DNA from: Thalassospira mesophila
GTDB taxonomy: Bacteria > Pseudomonadota > Alphaproteobacteria > Rhodospirillales > Thalassospiraceae
Length of the DNA stretch: 64,000 nt
Assembly (NCBI RefSeq): GCF_002115755.1
Contig: NZ_JFKA01000012.1
Location: 1 to 64,000 of the forward strand
Direction of reading: 5' to 3'
Under the pieces are notes generated by a model. The model was not told where the DNA came from and ran no database searches. It saw only the letters and a program-made list of their open reading frames with translations. Positions 44,036 through 52,954 of the stretch are shown here, piece by piece. A program made the position numbers and the translations under genes. Within the stretch, counting starts at the first letter, position 1; every line of letters starts with the position of its first letter.

Positions 44036-44821
44036 TTAACGGTTTAAAAACGCCGATAACGTCAGCAAAACCGCATCGGGCTTTTCGGCATGCACCCAAT
44101 GCCCGGCATTTTTAATGCTGGTAAAGGCTGCACGGGGAAACAGAGATTTAATGTGGTCGCGTTTTTCCATGTCCACATAGTGCGAATTAGCCCCGGCAAT
44201 GAACAGGGTATCGCCTTCAAACGTGGCACCGTCGGCATTTTTCCAGCCGGTAATGTCGGCCAAATGGTTTTCCATGGCATCGATATTAACCTGCCAGGCC
44301 ATTTTGCCGGTTTCCTTGTCGGTCGCAACACTTTGCGCCAGAAACTGCCGCACCCCTTTTTCGGCAATGCCACGGGCAAGGGCGTCTTCCACCTCGGCCC
44401 GGCGCGACACGGCATTAAAATCCACCGCGCGCATGGCACTGATATAACCGGTATAATCATGGTCATAGGCAAGCGGGGCAATATCGACCACCACCAGATC
44501 GGCAATCAGATCGGCCTGATCGGACAAAGCCAGCGTCATCGATGCCTTGCCACCCATCGAATGGCCAATCAAATGTACCGGGCCATTATCAATATCGCGG
44601 ATTAATTCGGCAATATCGCCTGCCATTGCGTCATAGGTCATGGCATCATCCCAGCCCGACCGGCCATGATTGCGCAAATCGGCGGTGACAACATGGTATT
44701 TTTCGGCCAAACGGCGGGCAATGGCCGTCCAGTTGCGGGCCTGACCAAACAAGCCATGCAAAATCACCAGCGTGCCGTTGTCGCGGTTTTCGTCGCCAAA
44801 GGCGTAATGCGCCAGTTTCAT
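44036..44821 (-). CDS. Alpha/beta-fold hydrolase (YbfF-like esterase)
   Basis: A 261-residue cytoplasmic hydrolase with oxyanion loop ILHGLFGQARNW, nucleophile elbow LIGHSMGGKAS (Ser near residue 97), the acid in LFIAGANS/D region, and catalytic His in AGHWVHAEKP. It is close to the YbfF acyl-CoA/ester thioesterase group. The ATG has no strong ribosome site. It is followed by nudK in the same direction, and a terminator separates it from the small gene upstream. Confidence 0.87.
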   Translation of the reverse strand: MKLAHYAFGDENRDNGTLVILHGLFGQARNWTAIARRLAEKYHVVTADLRNHGRSGWDDAMTYDAMAGDIAELIRDIDNGPVHLIGHSMGGKASMTLALSDQADLIADLVVVDIAPLAYDHDYTGYISAMRAVDFNAVSRRAEVEDALARGIAEKGVRQFLAQSVATDKETGKMAWQVNIDAMENHLADITGWKNADGATFEGDTLFIAGANSHYVDMEKRDHIKSLFPRAAFTSIKNAGHWVHAEKPDAVLLTLSAFLNR

Positions 44822-44910
44822 CGGGCCTCCTTGCTAAAATAGAATAACGATAATTTTGCGCAGAATGGCCCGCCATTGGGCCAAAGGCAAGCACAGGACA
44901 GCCAAAATGC

Positions 44911-44945
44911 AAAACACCCCTGCATCGTGAAATGCAAGGGTGTTT
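44911..44945 (-). terminator. Intrinsic terminator after the 53-residue gene
   Basis: AAACACCCTTGCA pairs with TGCAGGGGTGTTT with one bulge, followed on the minus strand by a T-rich run. It lies 48 bases downstream of the small gene. Confidence 0.85.
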
Positions 44946-44992
44946 AAAATTCGTCTTTAGGGTCGTTTGTTCGTCGGGTGTGCAGCGTCATA

Positions 44993-45154
44993 TTATACGC
45001 CAGCGTGGTGACCACCATGGGGAACGCCCTTGCTGCCAAACAGGCCAGCAATCATACGACCCAGTGCCTGAAAGCCTTTACGCATGGTCTGCGCACGGAG
45101 TTTTTCGGCTTCACGATGCAACGCGACGAGATCAAGTCCTTCGGTACGACGCAT
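44993..45154 (-). CDS. 53-residue basic small protein (RSP_7527/DUF1127-like helix)
   Basis: ATG-TAA frame with AAAGGATAAAGCC before it. The peptide begins MRRTEGLDLVALHREAEKLR and continues AQTMRKGFQALGRMIAGLFG, then a Gly/His tail (VPHGGHHAGV). The amphipathic A-x-x-L-R-A-x-x-x-R-K-G helix resembles the small RSP_7527-type proteins of alphaproteobacteria, which I recall but cannot verify. It has its own terminator, so it is a separate transcription unit. Confidence 0.72.
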   Translation of the reverse strand: MRRTEGLDLVALHREAEKLRAQTMRKGFQALGRMIAGLFGSKGVPHGGHHAGV

Positions 45155-45599
45155 GGCTTTATCCTTTCAAAGACAGGGGCGAAAAGCGCCCCGATTGCGA
45201 TGTCGTTATGTTCTGATCCCCATGTAGTTGAGATATTGCAAAACGACGAGATTTCTTTTTTCAGCCCACCCATGTATTTCATGCATAGGTTGACTTACCT
45301 CAAACACAATTGGGTCATGCAGTTTGACGAAATTTGTCTCATGACAAATAAGATATTCATCTTGTTCAATATTTTTTGGCCCTGCAATATTCACACAGCA
45401 AGCCGTGCCACAACATTGAGGCAAACGTGCTATAGCCCCTGAAACAAAAGGGACACAGAAGATTCTTCATCCTGAAAATTCGGTATATGGCGCGCCTGAA
45501 TCGCGATCATTTTTGGCAATTTGCCAACAAAACGATTACGAATCGCAAGATCAGAGTCGCAGATGCGACCCCGATCAATTTTGCATGGCTAAAACAACC
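45155..45599. other. A/T-rich non-coding region between small gene and gabD
   Basis: About 445 bases, clearly more A/T-rich than the surroundings, with no believable gene. It includes the promoter of the 53-residue gene and a dyad TTGGCAA-T-TTGCCAA at 45513-45527. No strong terminator for gabD is visible; a GTCGCA-TC-TGCGAC hairpin with a tiny loop lies at about 45556-45569. Confidence 0.45.
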
Positions 45600-47117
45600 T
45601 CAGGCAAGGGAGATGTTGAGGTATTTCACCTCAAGATACTCATCTAGTCCCCAATGCCCGCCTTCGCGGCCATGGCCGCTTTCTTTTACCCCGCCAAAGG
45701 GCGCGCCTTCGTGCGATGTGGTGCCATCATTAATGCCGACCACCCCGGTTTGCAGAGCATCGGCAATGCGGTGAATGCGGCCAATATCGCGGCTATATAA
45801 ATAGGACGACAAGCCCCCCTTGACGTTATTGGCAAGGGCAATGGCATCGGCTTCAGTGTCAAACCGGTATATCGGGGCGATGGGGGCAAACAGTTCTTCT
45901 TCAAAACAGGCCGCATCAACCGGCAAATCGGTGATGACCGTGGGCCGAACGAAAAATCCTGCGCCGGGTTTTTCCGCCCCTTCGTGAAAAACACCGCCGC
46001 GCCGTTTGGCATCGGCCATGAGCCGTTCCACCTTGGCCACTGCACGGCTGTTGATCAGCGGGCCAATATCGATCTGGTCATCAAACCCGTTGCCCATGCG
46101 CAGCGCACGGGTTGCGGCAATAAACTTTTCGACAAAGGCATCATAAACGCCCGCTTGCACCAAAATGCGGTTGGCGCAAACGCAGGTTTGGCCGCTGTTG
46201 CGGTATTTGGAAATCATTGCCCCGGCAACAGCATCATCGAGATTGGCATCGTCCATGACGATAAACGGAGCATTACCGCCCAGTTCCATTGCCGTTTTTT
46301 TAACCGTATCGGCACATTGCACAATCAGGCGTTTGCCCACCGGGGTGGACCCGGTAAATGACAGCATCCGCACCCGGAAATCGTCGGTCAAGGCTTGTGC
46401 AATCGGCACGGGGTTGCCGGTAACCACGTTAAACACCCCTTTGGGGAACCCGGCCATTTCGGCCAGTTTGGCAATGGCCAGCGCACAAAGCGGGGTATCT
46501 TCTGCCGGTTTCACCACCACACTGCACCCCGCAGCCAATGCCGGGGCGCATTTGCGCACCACCATGGTTAGCGGAAAATTCCACGGTGTTATGGCCGCAA
46601 CCACGCCCACCGCCTGCTTTTGCACCCACACGCGACGATCGGTCTGGGTGCCGGGCATGGTTTGGCCATAAGCCCGCCTTGCTTCTTCGCCGTACCATTC
46701 GGCATAGGCAATGGCCCCCACCACTTCACGCCGGGCCTGATCAAGCGGTTTGCCCTGTTCGGCGGTGATCAGACAGGCCAGGTCTTCAAGGTAATGTTCC
46801 ATCAAATCGCGCCAGCGTCGCAAAATAACCGCGCGGTCCTTTGCCAGTGCGCCCGACCATGCCGGAAAGGCAGCCGCGGCGGCATCAATGGCGCGGCGCG
46901 CTTCGCTGGTGCGCATAAAGGCAACATCGGCCAGCAGCTTGCCGGTGGCGGGGTTTAAAACCTCGATGGTTTCGCCAGAATCGGCGCGCTGCCATTCCCC
47001 GTTAATATAAGCCTTGTGCAGACTCCAGTCCCGGATCAGGGCACGGGCGCGATCCAGACCGGAAAGATGCGGGGCATTGCCCCCAACGGGCGCAGAATTA
47101 TGGTCGGCGGACGACAT
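45600..47117 (-). CDS. gabD: NAD(P)-dependent succinate-semialdehyde dehydrogenase
   Basis: A 505-residue aldehyde dehydrogenase. Cofactor motif FTGSTPVGKRL, general base Glu in MELGGNAPFIV and catalytic Cys in NSGQTCVCANR are in order. The pair of cysteines TCVC and the segments ITPWNFPLTMV and GINDGTTSHEGAPFGGVKESG match GabD. It would oxidise succinate semialdehyde to succinate, the last step of GABA breakdown, though related semialdehydes are possible. The N-terminal ~30 residues are an extension. Divergent from the cytochrome c' gene. Confidence 0.88.
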   Translation of the reverse strand: MSSADHNSAPVGGNAPHLSGLDRARALIRDWSLHKAYINGEWQRADSGETIEVLNPATGKLLADVAFMRTSEARRAIDAAAAAFPAWSGALAKDRAVILRRWRDLMEHYLEDLACLITAEQGKPLDQARREVVGAIAYAEWYGEEARRAYGQTMPGTQTDRRVWVQKQAVGVVAAITPWNFPLTMVVRKCAPALAAGCSVVVKPAEDTPLCALAIAKLAEMAGFPKGVFNVVTGNPVPIAQALTDDFRVRMLSFTGSTPVGKRLIVQCADTVKKTAMELGGNAPFIVMDDANLDDAVAGAMISKYRNSGQTCVCANRILVQAGVYDAFVEKFIAATRALRMGNGFDDQIDIGPLINSRAVAKVERLMADAKRRGGVFHEGAEKPGAGFFVRPTVITDLPVDAACFEEELFAPIAPIYRFDTEADAIALANNVKGGLSSYLYSRDIGRIHRIADALQTGVVGINDGTTSHEGAPFGGVKESGHGREGGHWGLDEYLEVKYLNISLA

Positions 47118-47285
47118 ACAGGGCGTTTCCTTATCGCCAGATTTAGAACAATGCGGATGTCCTCACGGTGTTGTGATTCCATTATTTGTCCCGCTGCTGG
47201 GACACTAAGCCCACAGAGGACGTTCAGGCAACAACACATACGCAACGATCATCATTTACTGGTTCTTCGAGAGAGATTGAGAGTA

Positions 47286-47747
47286 ATGAAGCATTTTATC
47301 AAAACCGCCCTCCTGACAGCGACCCTTGGCCTGAGCATTGCCGCACTGCCCGCACAGGCCGATGAAACCAGCGACAATGCCAAGGTACAAACCCGTGAAC
47401 ACATGATGGCCGGCATTGGCGGGGCAATGGGCACGCTGGGCTGCTACATGAAAGGCGAATGCGACCTGCCCAAGGGTGTTGTACACCTGCTGGCAGAAGG
47501 CATTGCCTATTCCGCATCCACTGGCCCCGCCGTTTTCAAGGACCAGACCCCCGATGCGACCCATAAAACAACAGCAAGTGCCGATATCTGGACGGACTGG
47601 GATAACTTCGCTGATCATTTCCCGAAATTGCAGGAAAATGCCCTGAAACTGGCCGAAGTGGCCGGTGATAAATCAGCAATGGGGCCGATCATGGGCGAAA
47701 TGGGCAAGCTTTGCAAAGACTGCCACGACGACTACCGCACCAAATAA
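47286..47747 (+). CDS. Cytochrome c' (class II c-type cytochrome)
   Basis: A 153-residue exported protein. Signal peptide MKHFIKTALLTATLGLSIAA ends near AQADET, and the single heme motif CKDCH is at residues 143-147, just before the C-terminus, the hallmark of the four-helix cytochrome c' fold. GAGAGAG precedes the ATG. An extra C-x5-C (GCYMKGEC) near residue 60 is unusual. It converges with a membrane cytochrome b, its likely electron partner. Roles in the family include NO binding and electron transfer. Confidence 0.88.
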   Translation: MKHFIKTALLTATLGLSIAALPAQADETSDNAKVQTREHMMAGIGGAMGTLGCYMKGECDLPKGVVHLLAEGIAYSASTGPAVFKDQTPDATHKTTASADIWTDWDNFADHFPKLQENALKLAEVAGDKSAMGPIMGEMGKLCKDCHDDYRTK

Positions 47748-47784
47748 TTTTGGCCGCTGGCAATTCATTGTTGGCACCACACAC

Positions 47785-47827
47785 AACAAAGGCGGGCCGC
47801 ATATTGCGATCCGCCTTTGTTATTTTT
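47785..47827. terminator. Terminator between cytochrome c' and cytochrome b561
   Basis: AACAAAGGCGG pairs with CCGCCTTTGTT, followed by TATTTTT. Confidence 0.88.
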
Positions 47828-47893
47828 GGCACCATATAAATACCGATATGCCGGGCGCCCGGCATCTGGCATCTGGCATCAGGTCGCGCACGG

Positions 47894-48598
47894 TTACCCG
47901 GCGCGGGCCACGGTAATCACGGCGGCAACAATACCCGCGCAAATCACAAGAATAAGCAACCCCTGCCATGCCGGTTTGAAACTGATCGCGTTAAAACGTG
48001 CAGCAATGCTGGCGGGCACCTTGCGCGTGCCGGTTATCATGGCACCTATCAGGTTTTCGTTTTTCAAAAACAGATAGCCGATGGACGCCACCACATGCAG
48101 GCCAACGGCGATATAGATCAGATTGATATTGGCATGATGAATATAGTTCATGGTGTTGGCAAAGCCGGACGGCACATATTTTACCAGCGGCCCGTCGAAA
48201 AACAGGAAAGTGTTTTCACTGGTAAACAAACCGGTAAACGCCTGCACCGCCACCAGCAGCAACAGCACCACAACCATCAGCCCACCAGCAGGGTTATGCC
48301 CGGCATAGGCCAGTTCTTCTTCGCTGCCCTTGGGTAATTTGCGCAAATAGGCCACAGCCGCAAACGGGCTTTTGACAAACGATTTGAACCGGGCGTTCGA
48401 ACTGCCGACAAATCCCCAGATGATGCGAAACAGCACCAGCGTTAACACCGTGTACCCGGCCAGTTCGTGAATATTGATGATGGCTTCCTGATTGGTCCAC
48501 CACGCCGTTCCAATGGCAACAACCAGCGCCCAGTGAAACAGCCGAACGGGAAAATCCCATAAGCGGATACGTGTTTTTTCTACTTTATCGCTGTGCAT
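47894..48598 (-). CDS. Cytochrome b561/b6-type membrane protein
   Basis: A 234-residue di-heme cytochrome b. It starts IRLWDFPVRLFHWALV, the family pattern, with helix histidines in FHW, NIHELAGY, MNYIHHANINLIYIAVGLHVVASI. About four to five transmembrane helices. Such proteins pass electrons from the quinone pool to periplasmic c-type cytochromes; the neighbouring cytochrome c' is the obvious partner. It diverges from the imelysin gene. Confidence 0.88.
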   Translation of the reverse strand: MHSDKVEKTRIRLWDFPVRLFHWALVVAIGTAWWTNQEAIINIHELAGYTVLTLVLFRIIWGFVGSSNARFKSFVKSPFAAVAYLRKLPKGSEEELAYAGHNPAGGLMVVVLLLLVAVQAFTGLFTSENTFLFFDGPLVKYVPSGFANTMNYIHHANINLIYIAVGLHVVASIGYLFLKNENLIGAMITGTRKVPASIAARFNAISFKPAWQGLLILVICAGIVAAVITVARAG

Positions 48599-48770
48599 CT
48601 ATGCCTCGTGCCATGCGTTTTACCCGGGTTTGACGGTGCATAATCAAACCGCAATCGCGTTAACGTGTTGCCTCTTTATCATGCCCCAACGGACCATATT
48701 GCGCCGCACACAATTTGGTGACCGGGTTGGATTGCGTCCGATTGTGATTTGCAAACGCAATTGATTTGTT

Positions 48771-48783
48771 GAAAATCATTCTC
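48771..48783 (+). promoter_or_regulatory. Fur-box-like element before the imelysin cluster
   Basis: GAAAATCATTCTC matches the right two thirds of the Fur consensus (GATAATCATTATC) at 11 of 13 positions; the left hexamer is poor. It lies 63 bases before the imelysin ATG. The 248-base divergent region otherwise shows nothing distinct. Confidence 0.5.
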
Positions 48784-48846
48784 ACAAGCAGTATCAATAA
48801 CCCGGCGAGACGCTTGATCTACCAACAGGGACGGACAGATATTCCA

Positions 48847-50127
48847 ATGAAATTTACAAAAATTCTTGGCACAGCTGCCATCATGGGTGTGCTTGGCGCG
48901 CCGATGGCCCACACGGCCCATGCGGCCCCTAACGGCGATGCCGTTATGAAAAACTACGCCGATATCGCGCATGCCGGATATAGCGACGCTGTATCAACGG
49001 CAAAGACGCTTGAGGCCGCCGTCGACAACCTGATCGACAATCCGTCGGAAGAAGCTTTGAAAAAAGCCCGCGCCGCATGGATTGCCGCCCGTCCGTCCTA
49101 TCAGCAGACCGAAGTGTTTCGCTTTGGCAACCCGATTGTGGATGACTGGGAAGGCAAGGTTAACGCATGGCCGCTGGATGAAGGCCTGATCGATTATGTC
49201 GATGGCGACCTTTATGGCAGCGAAAGCGAAGAAAACCCGGCTTATACCGCCAACGTTATTGCCAATCCTGAACTGAAAATCGGCAGCGACACGATTGATG
49301 CATCTACCATCAATGCCGACCTGCTTGAACAGCTTCATGAAATTGATGGCGTTGATGCCAATGTTGCCACCGGTTACCACGCCATTGAATTTCTGCTGTG
49401 GGGGCAGGATTTGAATGGTACCGGCCCCGGTGCCGGCAACCGCCCCTGGACCGACTATGCCAAGGGTGATGAGTGCACCAATGCCAATTGCGACCGCCGT
49501 GGCGATTATTTGAAAGCCGCAACCGATCTTCTGGTTTCTGACCTGACCTGGATGTCGGAACAGTGGGCAGATGATGGCGATGCGCGCAAAAACGTGATGC
49601 AGGATAATGGTGCTACCGGCCTGACCGCCGAAATCACCGGCATGGGATCGCTTTCGTACGGCGAACTGGGCGGCGAGCGCACCAAACTTGGCCTGTTGCT
49701 CCATGATCCGGAAGAAAGCCATGACTGCTTCTCGGATAACACCCACAATTCGCATTTCTATGATGCGCTGGGTATCCAGAACGTTTATCTGGGCAAATAT
49801 ACCCGCACCGATGGCAGCGTAGTTGAAGGCCCGTCGCTTTCCGGTCTGGTTGCCGCCAGCAATGCCGATCTGGACAAGGAAATCAAAACCAAACTGGCCG
49901 CGTCGGTTGCGGCAGGTCAGGCAATGGTTGATCGCGCCAACAATGGCGAACATTTTGACCAGATGATTGCCGCAGGCAATGAAGAAGGCAATGCCGCTGT
50001 TCAGAAGTTTGTTGATGCGCTGGTCGATCAGACCAAATCCATCGAACAGGTTGTCGGTGCCATCGGCCTTGAAGGCATCAGCTTTGAAGGGTCGGACAGC
50101 CTTGATAACCCCGATGCCATCAACTGA
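48847..50127 (+). CDS. Imelysin-family periplasmic iron-related protein (ICMP/IrpA type)
   Basis: A 426-residue exported protein. Signal peptide MKFTKILGTAAIMGVLGAPM ends near AHAAPN. The imelysin/EfeO-like fold shows the GxHxxE motif as GYHAIEFLLWG near residue 177 and a second repeat later (GPSLSGLVAAS). Cysteines in DECTNANCDRRG are conserved in IrpA-type proteins. It probably binds iron or heme-iron in the periplasm. First of four genes in the order imelysin, di-heme oxidoreductase, imelysin-2, DUF1513. Confidence 0.88.
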   Translation: MKFTKILGTAAIMGVLGAPMAHTAHAAPNGDAVMKNYADIAHAGYSDAVSTAKTLEAAVDNLIDNPSEEALKKARAAWIAARPSYQQTEVFRFGNPIVDDWEGKVNAWPLDEGLIDYVDGDLYGSESEENPAYTANVIANPELKIGSDTIDASTINADLLEQLHEIDGVDANVATGYHAIEFLLWGQDLNGTGPGAGNRPWTDYAKGDECTNANCDRRGDYLKAATDLLVSDLTWMSEQWADDGDARKNVMQDNGATGLTAEITGMGSLSYGELGGERTKLGLLLHDPEESHDCFSDNTHNSHFYDALGIQNVYLGKYTRTDGSVVEGPSLSGLVAASNADLDKEIKTKLAASVAAGQAMVDRANNGEHFDQMIAAGNEEGNAAVQKFVDALVDQTKSIEQVVGAIGLEGISFEGSDSLDNPDAIN

Positions 50128-50168
50128 TCCTGATCGATCAGCCCACCGCCTGAACTGACACATATATG

Positions 50169-50200
50169 ACGCGGCAAGGGATTATTTTCCTTTGCCGCGT
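50169..50200 (+). other. Intercistronic hairpin after the imelysin gene
   Basis: ACGCGGCAAGGG pairs with CCTTTGCCGCGT around an eight-base loop; no T-tract follows. It may stabilise the first cistron's mRNA or act as a partial terminator. Confidence 0.6.
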
Positions 50201-50303
50201 TCGCTGTTGCTGCCCTATCCGATCAGGCAGTGCCCGACCAACTGCTTTCCTGCCCTTTCTGCATTTTCCCGTCGACCGCTTCTTTCATCAAGATTGCCCT
50301 GTC

Positions 50304-51809
50304 ATGCCCTTTCCCGGTTTTTCCATCCGTTTGACGTCTCGTTTTTGGGTGCTGCTTGGATGTATCGCAACCAGTACCGTTGCGATTTCCCCAATCGCCG
50401 TTCACGCCCAACAATCGCCCAACGCCGTGAACAGCCCCCTTCCCGCCGATGCTTTTCCCGGCGGGGATACCACATGGGTCAAAAAAACCGGGCGATCCGC
50501 CTTTACCCATTATTCGGCCAATATGGCGTTTGAAAAACGCATGGATTTCAAACTGGGCGAGGCATTGTTTCAGCGCATGTGGGTGGCTGCCCCCACCCGC
50601 ACCCAAACCACCGACGGGTTAGGGCCACTTTATAATTCGCGGTCCTGCCTTGGCTGCCATGTGCGCAATGGCCGTGGCCACGCCCTGGACCCCAAAAACG
50701 ACCCCGACCGCGCCGCCGTTGCCATGTTGCTGCGCCTGTCCATTCCGCCCCAAAACGATGCCGACCGCGACTTGCTGGCAAGTGGCCGGGCCAATTCCAT
50801 TGCCGACCCGGTTTATGGCCACCAGTTTCAAGAACTGTCTGTTCCCGGTATCCCCGCCGAAGGGCGGGTAATGGTGAATTATGACGACCATGTTGTTGGC
50901 CTGAGCGACGGCGATAAAGTTACCCTGCATAAGCCGGAATATAAACTGACAGAACTGGCCTATGGCCCGCTACATAACGGACTAATGATTTCGCCGCGCA
51001 TTGCCCCGCAAATGATTGGTCTGGGATTACTCGAAGCCATTCCCGCCGCCATGATCACCGATAGGGCCGACCCCGACGATGCAAATGGCGATGGCATTTC
51101 AGGCCGCGCCAACCATGTCTGGAACATCGCCGAACAAAAGGTAACGCTGGGCCGGTTTGGCTGGAAGGCAGGAATGCCGACACTGGACCAGCAAAACAAA
51201 AATGCCATGCAATTTGATGTTGGCCTGTCAAACACCCTGTACCCGGACGGAGCCGGGGATTGCACCGATGCGCAAACCCTGTGCCGCGAAGCGCAAAATG
51301 GCAACACGCCCGAATTTGAAGATCTGGAAGCGCATAGCGTTATTACGGATTTGATCCTGTATTACACCCGCAATCTGGCACCGCCCGCGCGCGCCGACGC
51401 CAATGCGCCGGACATATTGGCGGGCAAACAGATTTTTACCGATCTTGGTTGCGCATCCTGCCATCGCCCCAGTTATCAATTACCGGTCAACACTGCGCAC
51501 CCGGAACAGTCCGGCCAGTTGATTTGGCCCTATAGCGACCTTTTGTTGCATGACATGGGCGACGGCCTTGCCGACCACCGGCCCGAGGCCCAGGCAAGCG
51601 GCAGCGAATGGCGCACGCCGCCCCTTTGGGGCCTTGGACGCACAAAGGAAATTGATTCTCGCGCCGGTTTCCTGCATGACGGGCGGGCGAATACCATTCT
51701 TGAAGCCGTATTGTGGCACGGCGGCGAAGCGCAACAGGCGCGCGATGCTGTTATAAACTTGCCACGAGCGGATCGCAGCAAACTGATCGCGTTTTTAAAA
51801 TCGCTTTAG
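50304..51809 (+). CDS. Di-heme c-type oxidoreductase (DUF1111/DHOR)
   Basis: A 501-residue exported protein. The signal peptide lies in FSIRLTSRFWVLLGCIATST and ends near VHAQQS. Two c-heme motifs are seen, CLGCH near residue 114 and CASCH near 383, as in the di-heme thiol/peroxidase-like DHOR family (FNSRSCLGCH-type context, GLGPLYNSRSCLGCHV). It likely does redox chemistry on iron or another substrate delivered by the imelysins. The ATG at 50304 has no strong ribosome site; a longer frame starts in the hairpin and lacks sense. Confidence 0.87.
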   Translation: MPFPGFSIRLTSRFWVLLGCIATSTVAISPIAVHAQQSPNAVNSPLPADAFPGGDTTWVKKTGRSAFTHYSANMAFEKRMDFKLGEALFQRMWVAAPTRTQTTDGLGPLYNSRSCLGCHVRNGRGHALDPKNDPDRAAVAMLLRLSIPPQNDADRDLLASGRANSIADPVYGHQFQELSVPGIPAEGRVMVNYDDHVVGLSDGDKVTLHKPEYKLTELAYGPLHNGLMISPRIAPQMIGLGLLEAIPAAMITDRADPDDANGDGISGRANHVWNIAEQKVTLGRFGWKAGMPTLDQQNKNAMQFDVGLSNTLYPDGAGDCTDAQTLCREAQNGNTPEFEDLEAHSVITDLILYYTRNLAPPARADANAPDILAGKQIFTDLGCASCHRPSYQLPVNTAHPEQSGQLIWPYSDLLLHDMGDGLADHRPEAQASGSEWRTPPLWGLGRTKEIDSRAGFLHDGRANTILEAVLWHGGEAQQARDAVINLPRADRSKLIAFLKSL

Positions 51810-51817
51810 GGGGAGAC

Positions 51818-52954
51818 ATGCCGTTGTTTGATACCGGCTGCCGCCGGGCCATGGCCGGGCTGATTATAACCATCGCTGCCGGGCTATCTGCGCCGCCAGC
51901 CGCCCATGCCGACCTTCCCGACGGGCAATATCATGATGTGATCGTTCATTTGCTGTCCAAGGTTTTGCCGCCGCAACTTGATGCCCTGCATTCCAGCACG
52001 GCGACCCTTGCCACAGGCATGAGTGATTTTTGCAAAAGCCCGGACAAAGCCGGACTGGCAAAAATGCGCGATGGTTTTAACATCGCAATGGACCGCTGGC
52101 AGGAAGTGCAACCGTGGCGCATGGGGCCAATGATGGCCGATGGCCGCGACCAGATGATTGAATACTGGCCCGACAAACATGGCACCGCCACCCGCCAGTT
52201 CCGCATGTTACTGCGCAACAAACCGCCGCTTTATACCGACCCCGCCAAAATCGCCGATGCCAGTGCCGCCCTTCAGGGTTTCCCGGCACTGGAAGAAGTG
52301 CTGTTTAACCCCAAACTGGCCGGGCAGATTGTTGCCAACGGCAAGGACGGCATTTATTTGTGCCAATATGGGACAACAATTGCAGGCAACCTTGAAAAAC
52401 TGACCGGCGATCTGGTGGCCGAATGGCCCGCCTTTGCCGATGCCATGATCAATGCCGGGCCAGAGAGCCTGGATTACCCGACATCAAAATTTGCCGCGAC
52501 CGACCTTTACCGTGCGTTGCATGAAGGCATGCTGATCATTATCAGCCAGAAACTGGCGCGTCCGCTGGGCGAAGGGCCGGATGATGCCAATGCCAAACGC
52601 GCCGAAAGCTGGCGCGCCGAACGATCGCTTCGCAATATTTCGCATAACCTGAAATCGCTGTTTGCCATTTATGATGGCGAACTGAACGGGGCGGGCGAAA
52701 GCGGCAAAGGCATGGTTGCCCTGATCGGGGCCGATAGCCTGCTCGACAAATCGTTTCGCCTGAACTGGCAAAAAATCCGCGATGCCAGCGACGCCCTGCC
52801 CAGCTCCATGGTGGCTGTTTTGGCGCAACCGGGCGGGTTTGACAAAATTCAGGAACTGCAAAACCAGGTCGCCTATGGCGTGATGCTGGTGGAAAATGAC
52901 GTTGGTGGTCACACCGAACTTGGAGGTGGTTTCAATGCCCTTGATGGAGACTGA
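51818..52954 (+). CDS. Second imelysin-like periplasmic protein
   Basis: A 378-residue exported protein: signal GLIITIAAGLSAPPAAHADL and an imelysin-like helical domain (WQEVQPWRMGPM, AALQGFPALEEVLFN, EGMLIIISQKLARPLG). At the place of the GxHxxE motif it reads GFPALE, so the metal-binding His is replaced. GGGGGAGAC directly precedes the ATG, eight bases after the oxidoreductase stop. It is the usual partner in this cluster; the loss of the His suggests a structural or different binding role. Confidence 0.85.
   Translation: MPLFDTGCRRAMAGLIITIAAGLSAPPAAHADLPDGQYHDVIVHLLSKVLPPQLDALHSSTATLATGMSDFCKSPDKAGLAKMRDGFNIAMDRWQEVQPWRMGPMMADGRDQMIEYWPDKHGTATRQFRMLLRNKPPLYTDPAKIADASAALQGFPALEEVLFNPKLAGQIVANGKDGIYLCQYGTTIAGNLEKLTGDLVAEWPAFADAMINAGPESLDYPTSKFAATDLYRALHEGMLIIISQKLARPLGEGPDDANAKRAESWRAERSLRNISHNLKSLFAIYDGELNGAGESGKGMVALIGADSLLDKSFRLNWQKIRDASDALPSSMVAVLAQPGGFDKIQELQNQVAYGVMLVENDVGGHTELGGGFNALDGD

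Noticed and set aside
45390..45420. Possible sigma-54 promoter (TGTGGCACGGCTTGCTGTG on the minus strand)
   Set aside because: The GG and GC elements are only eight bases apart instead of ten, so the spacing is wrong.
48994..50163. 389-codon open frame opposite the imelysin gene
   Set aside because: Same cause; the plus-strand frame has signal peptide, GxHxxE motif and ribosome site, while this one has none.
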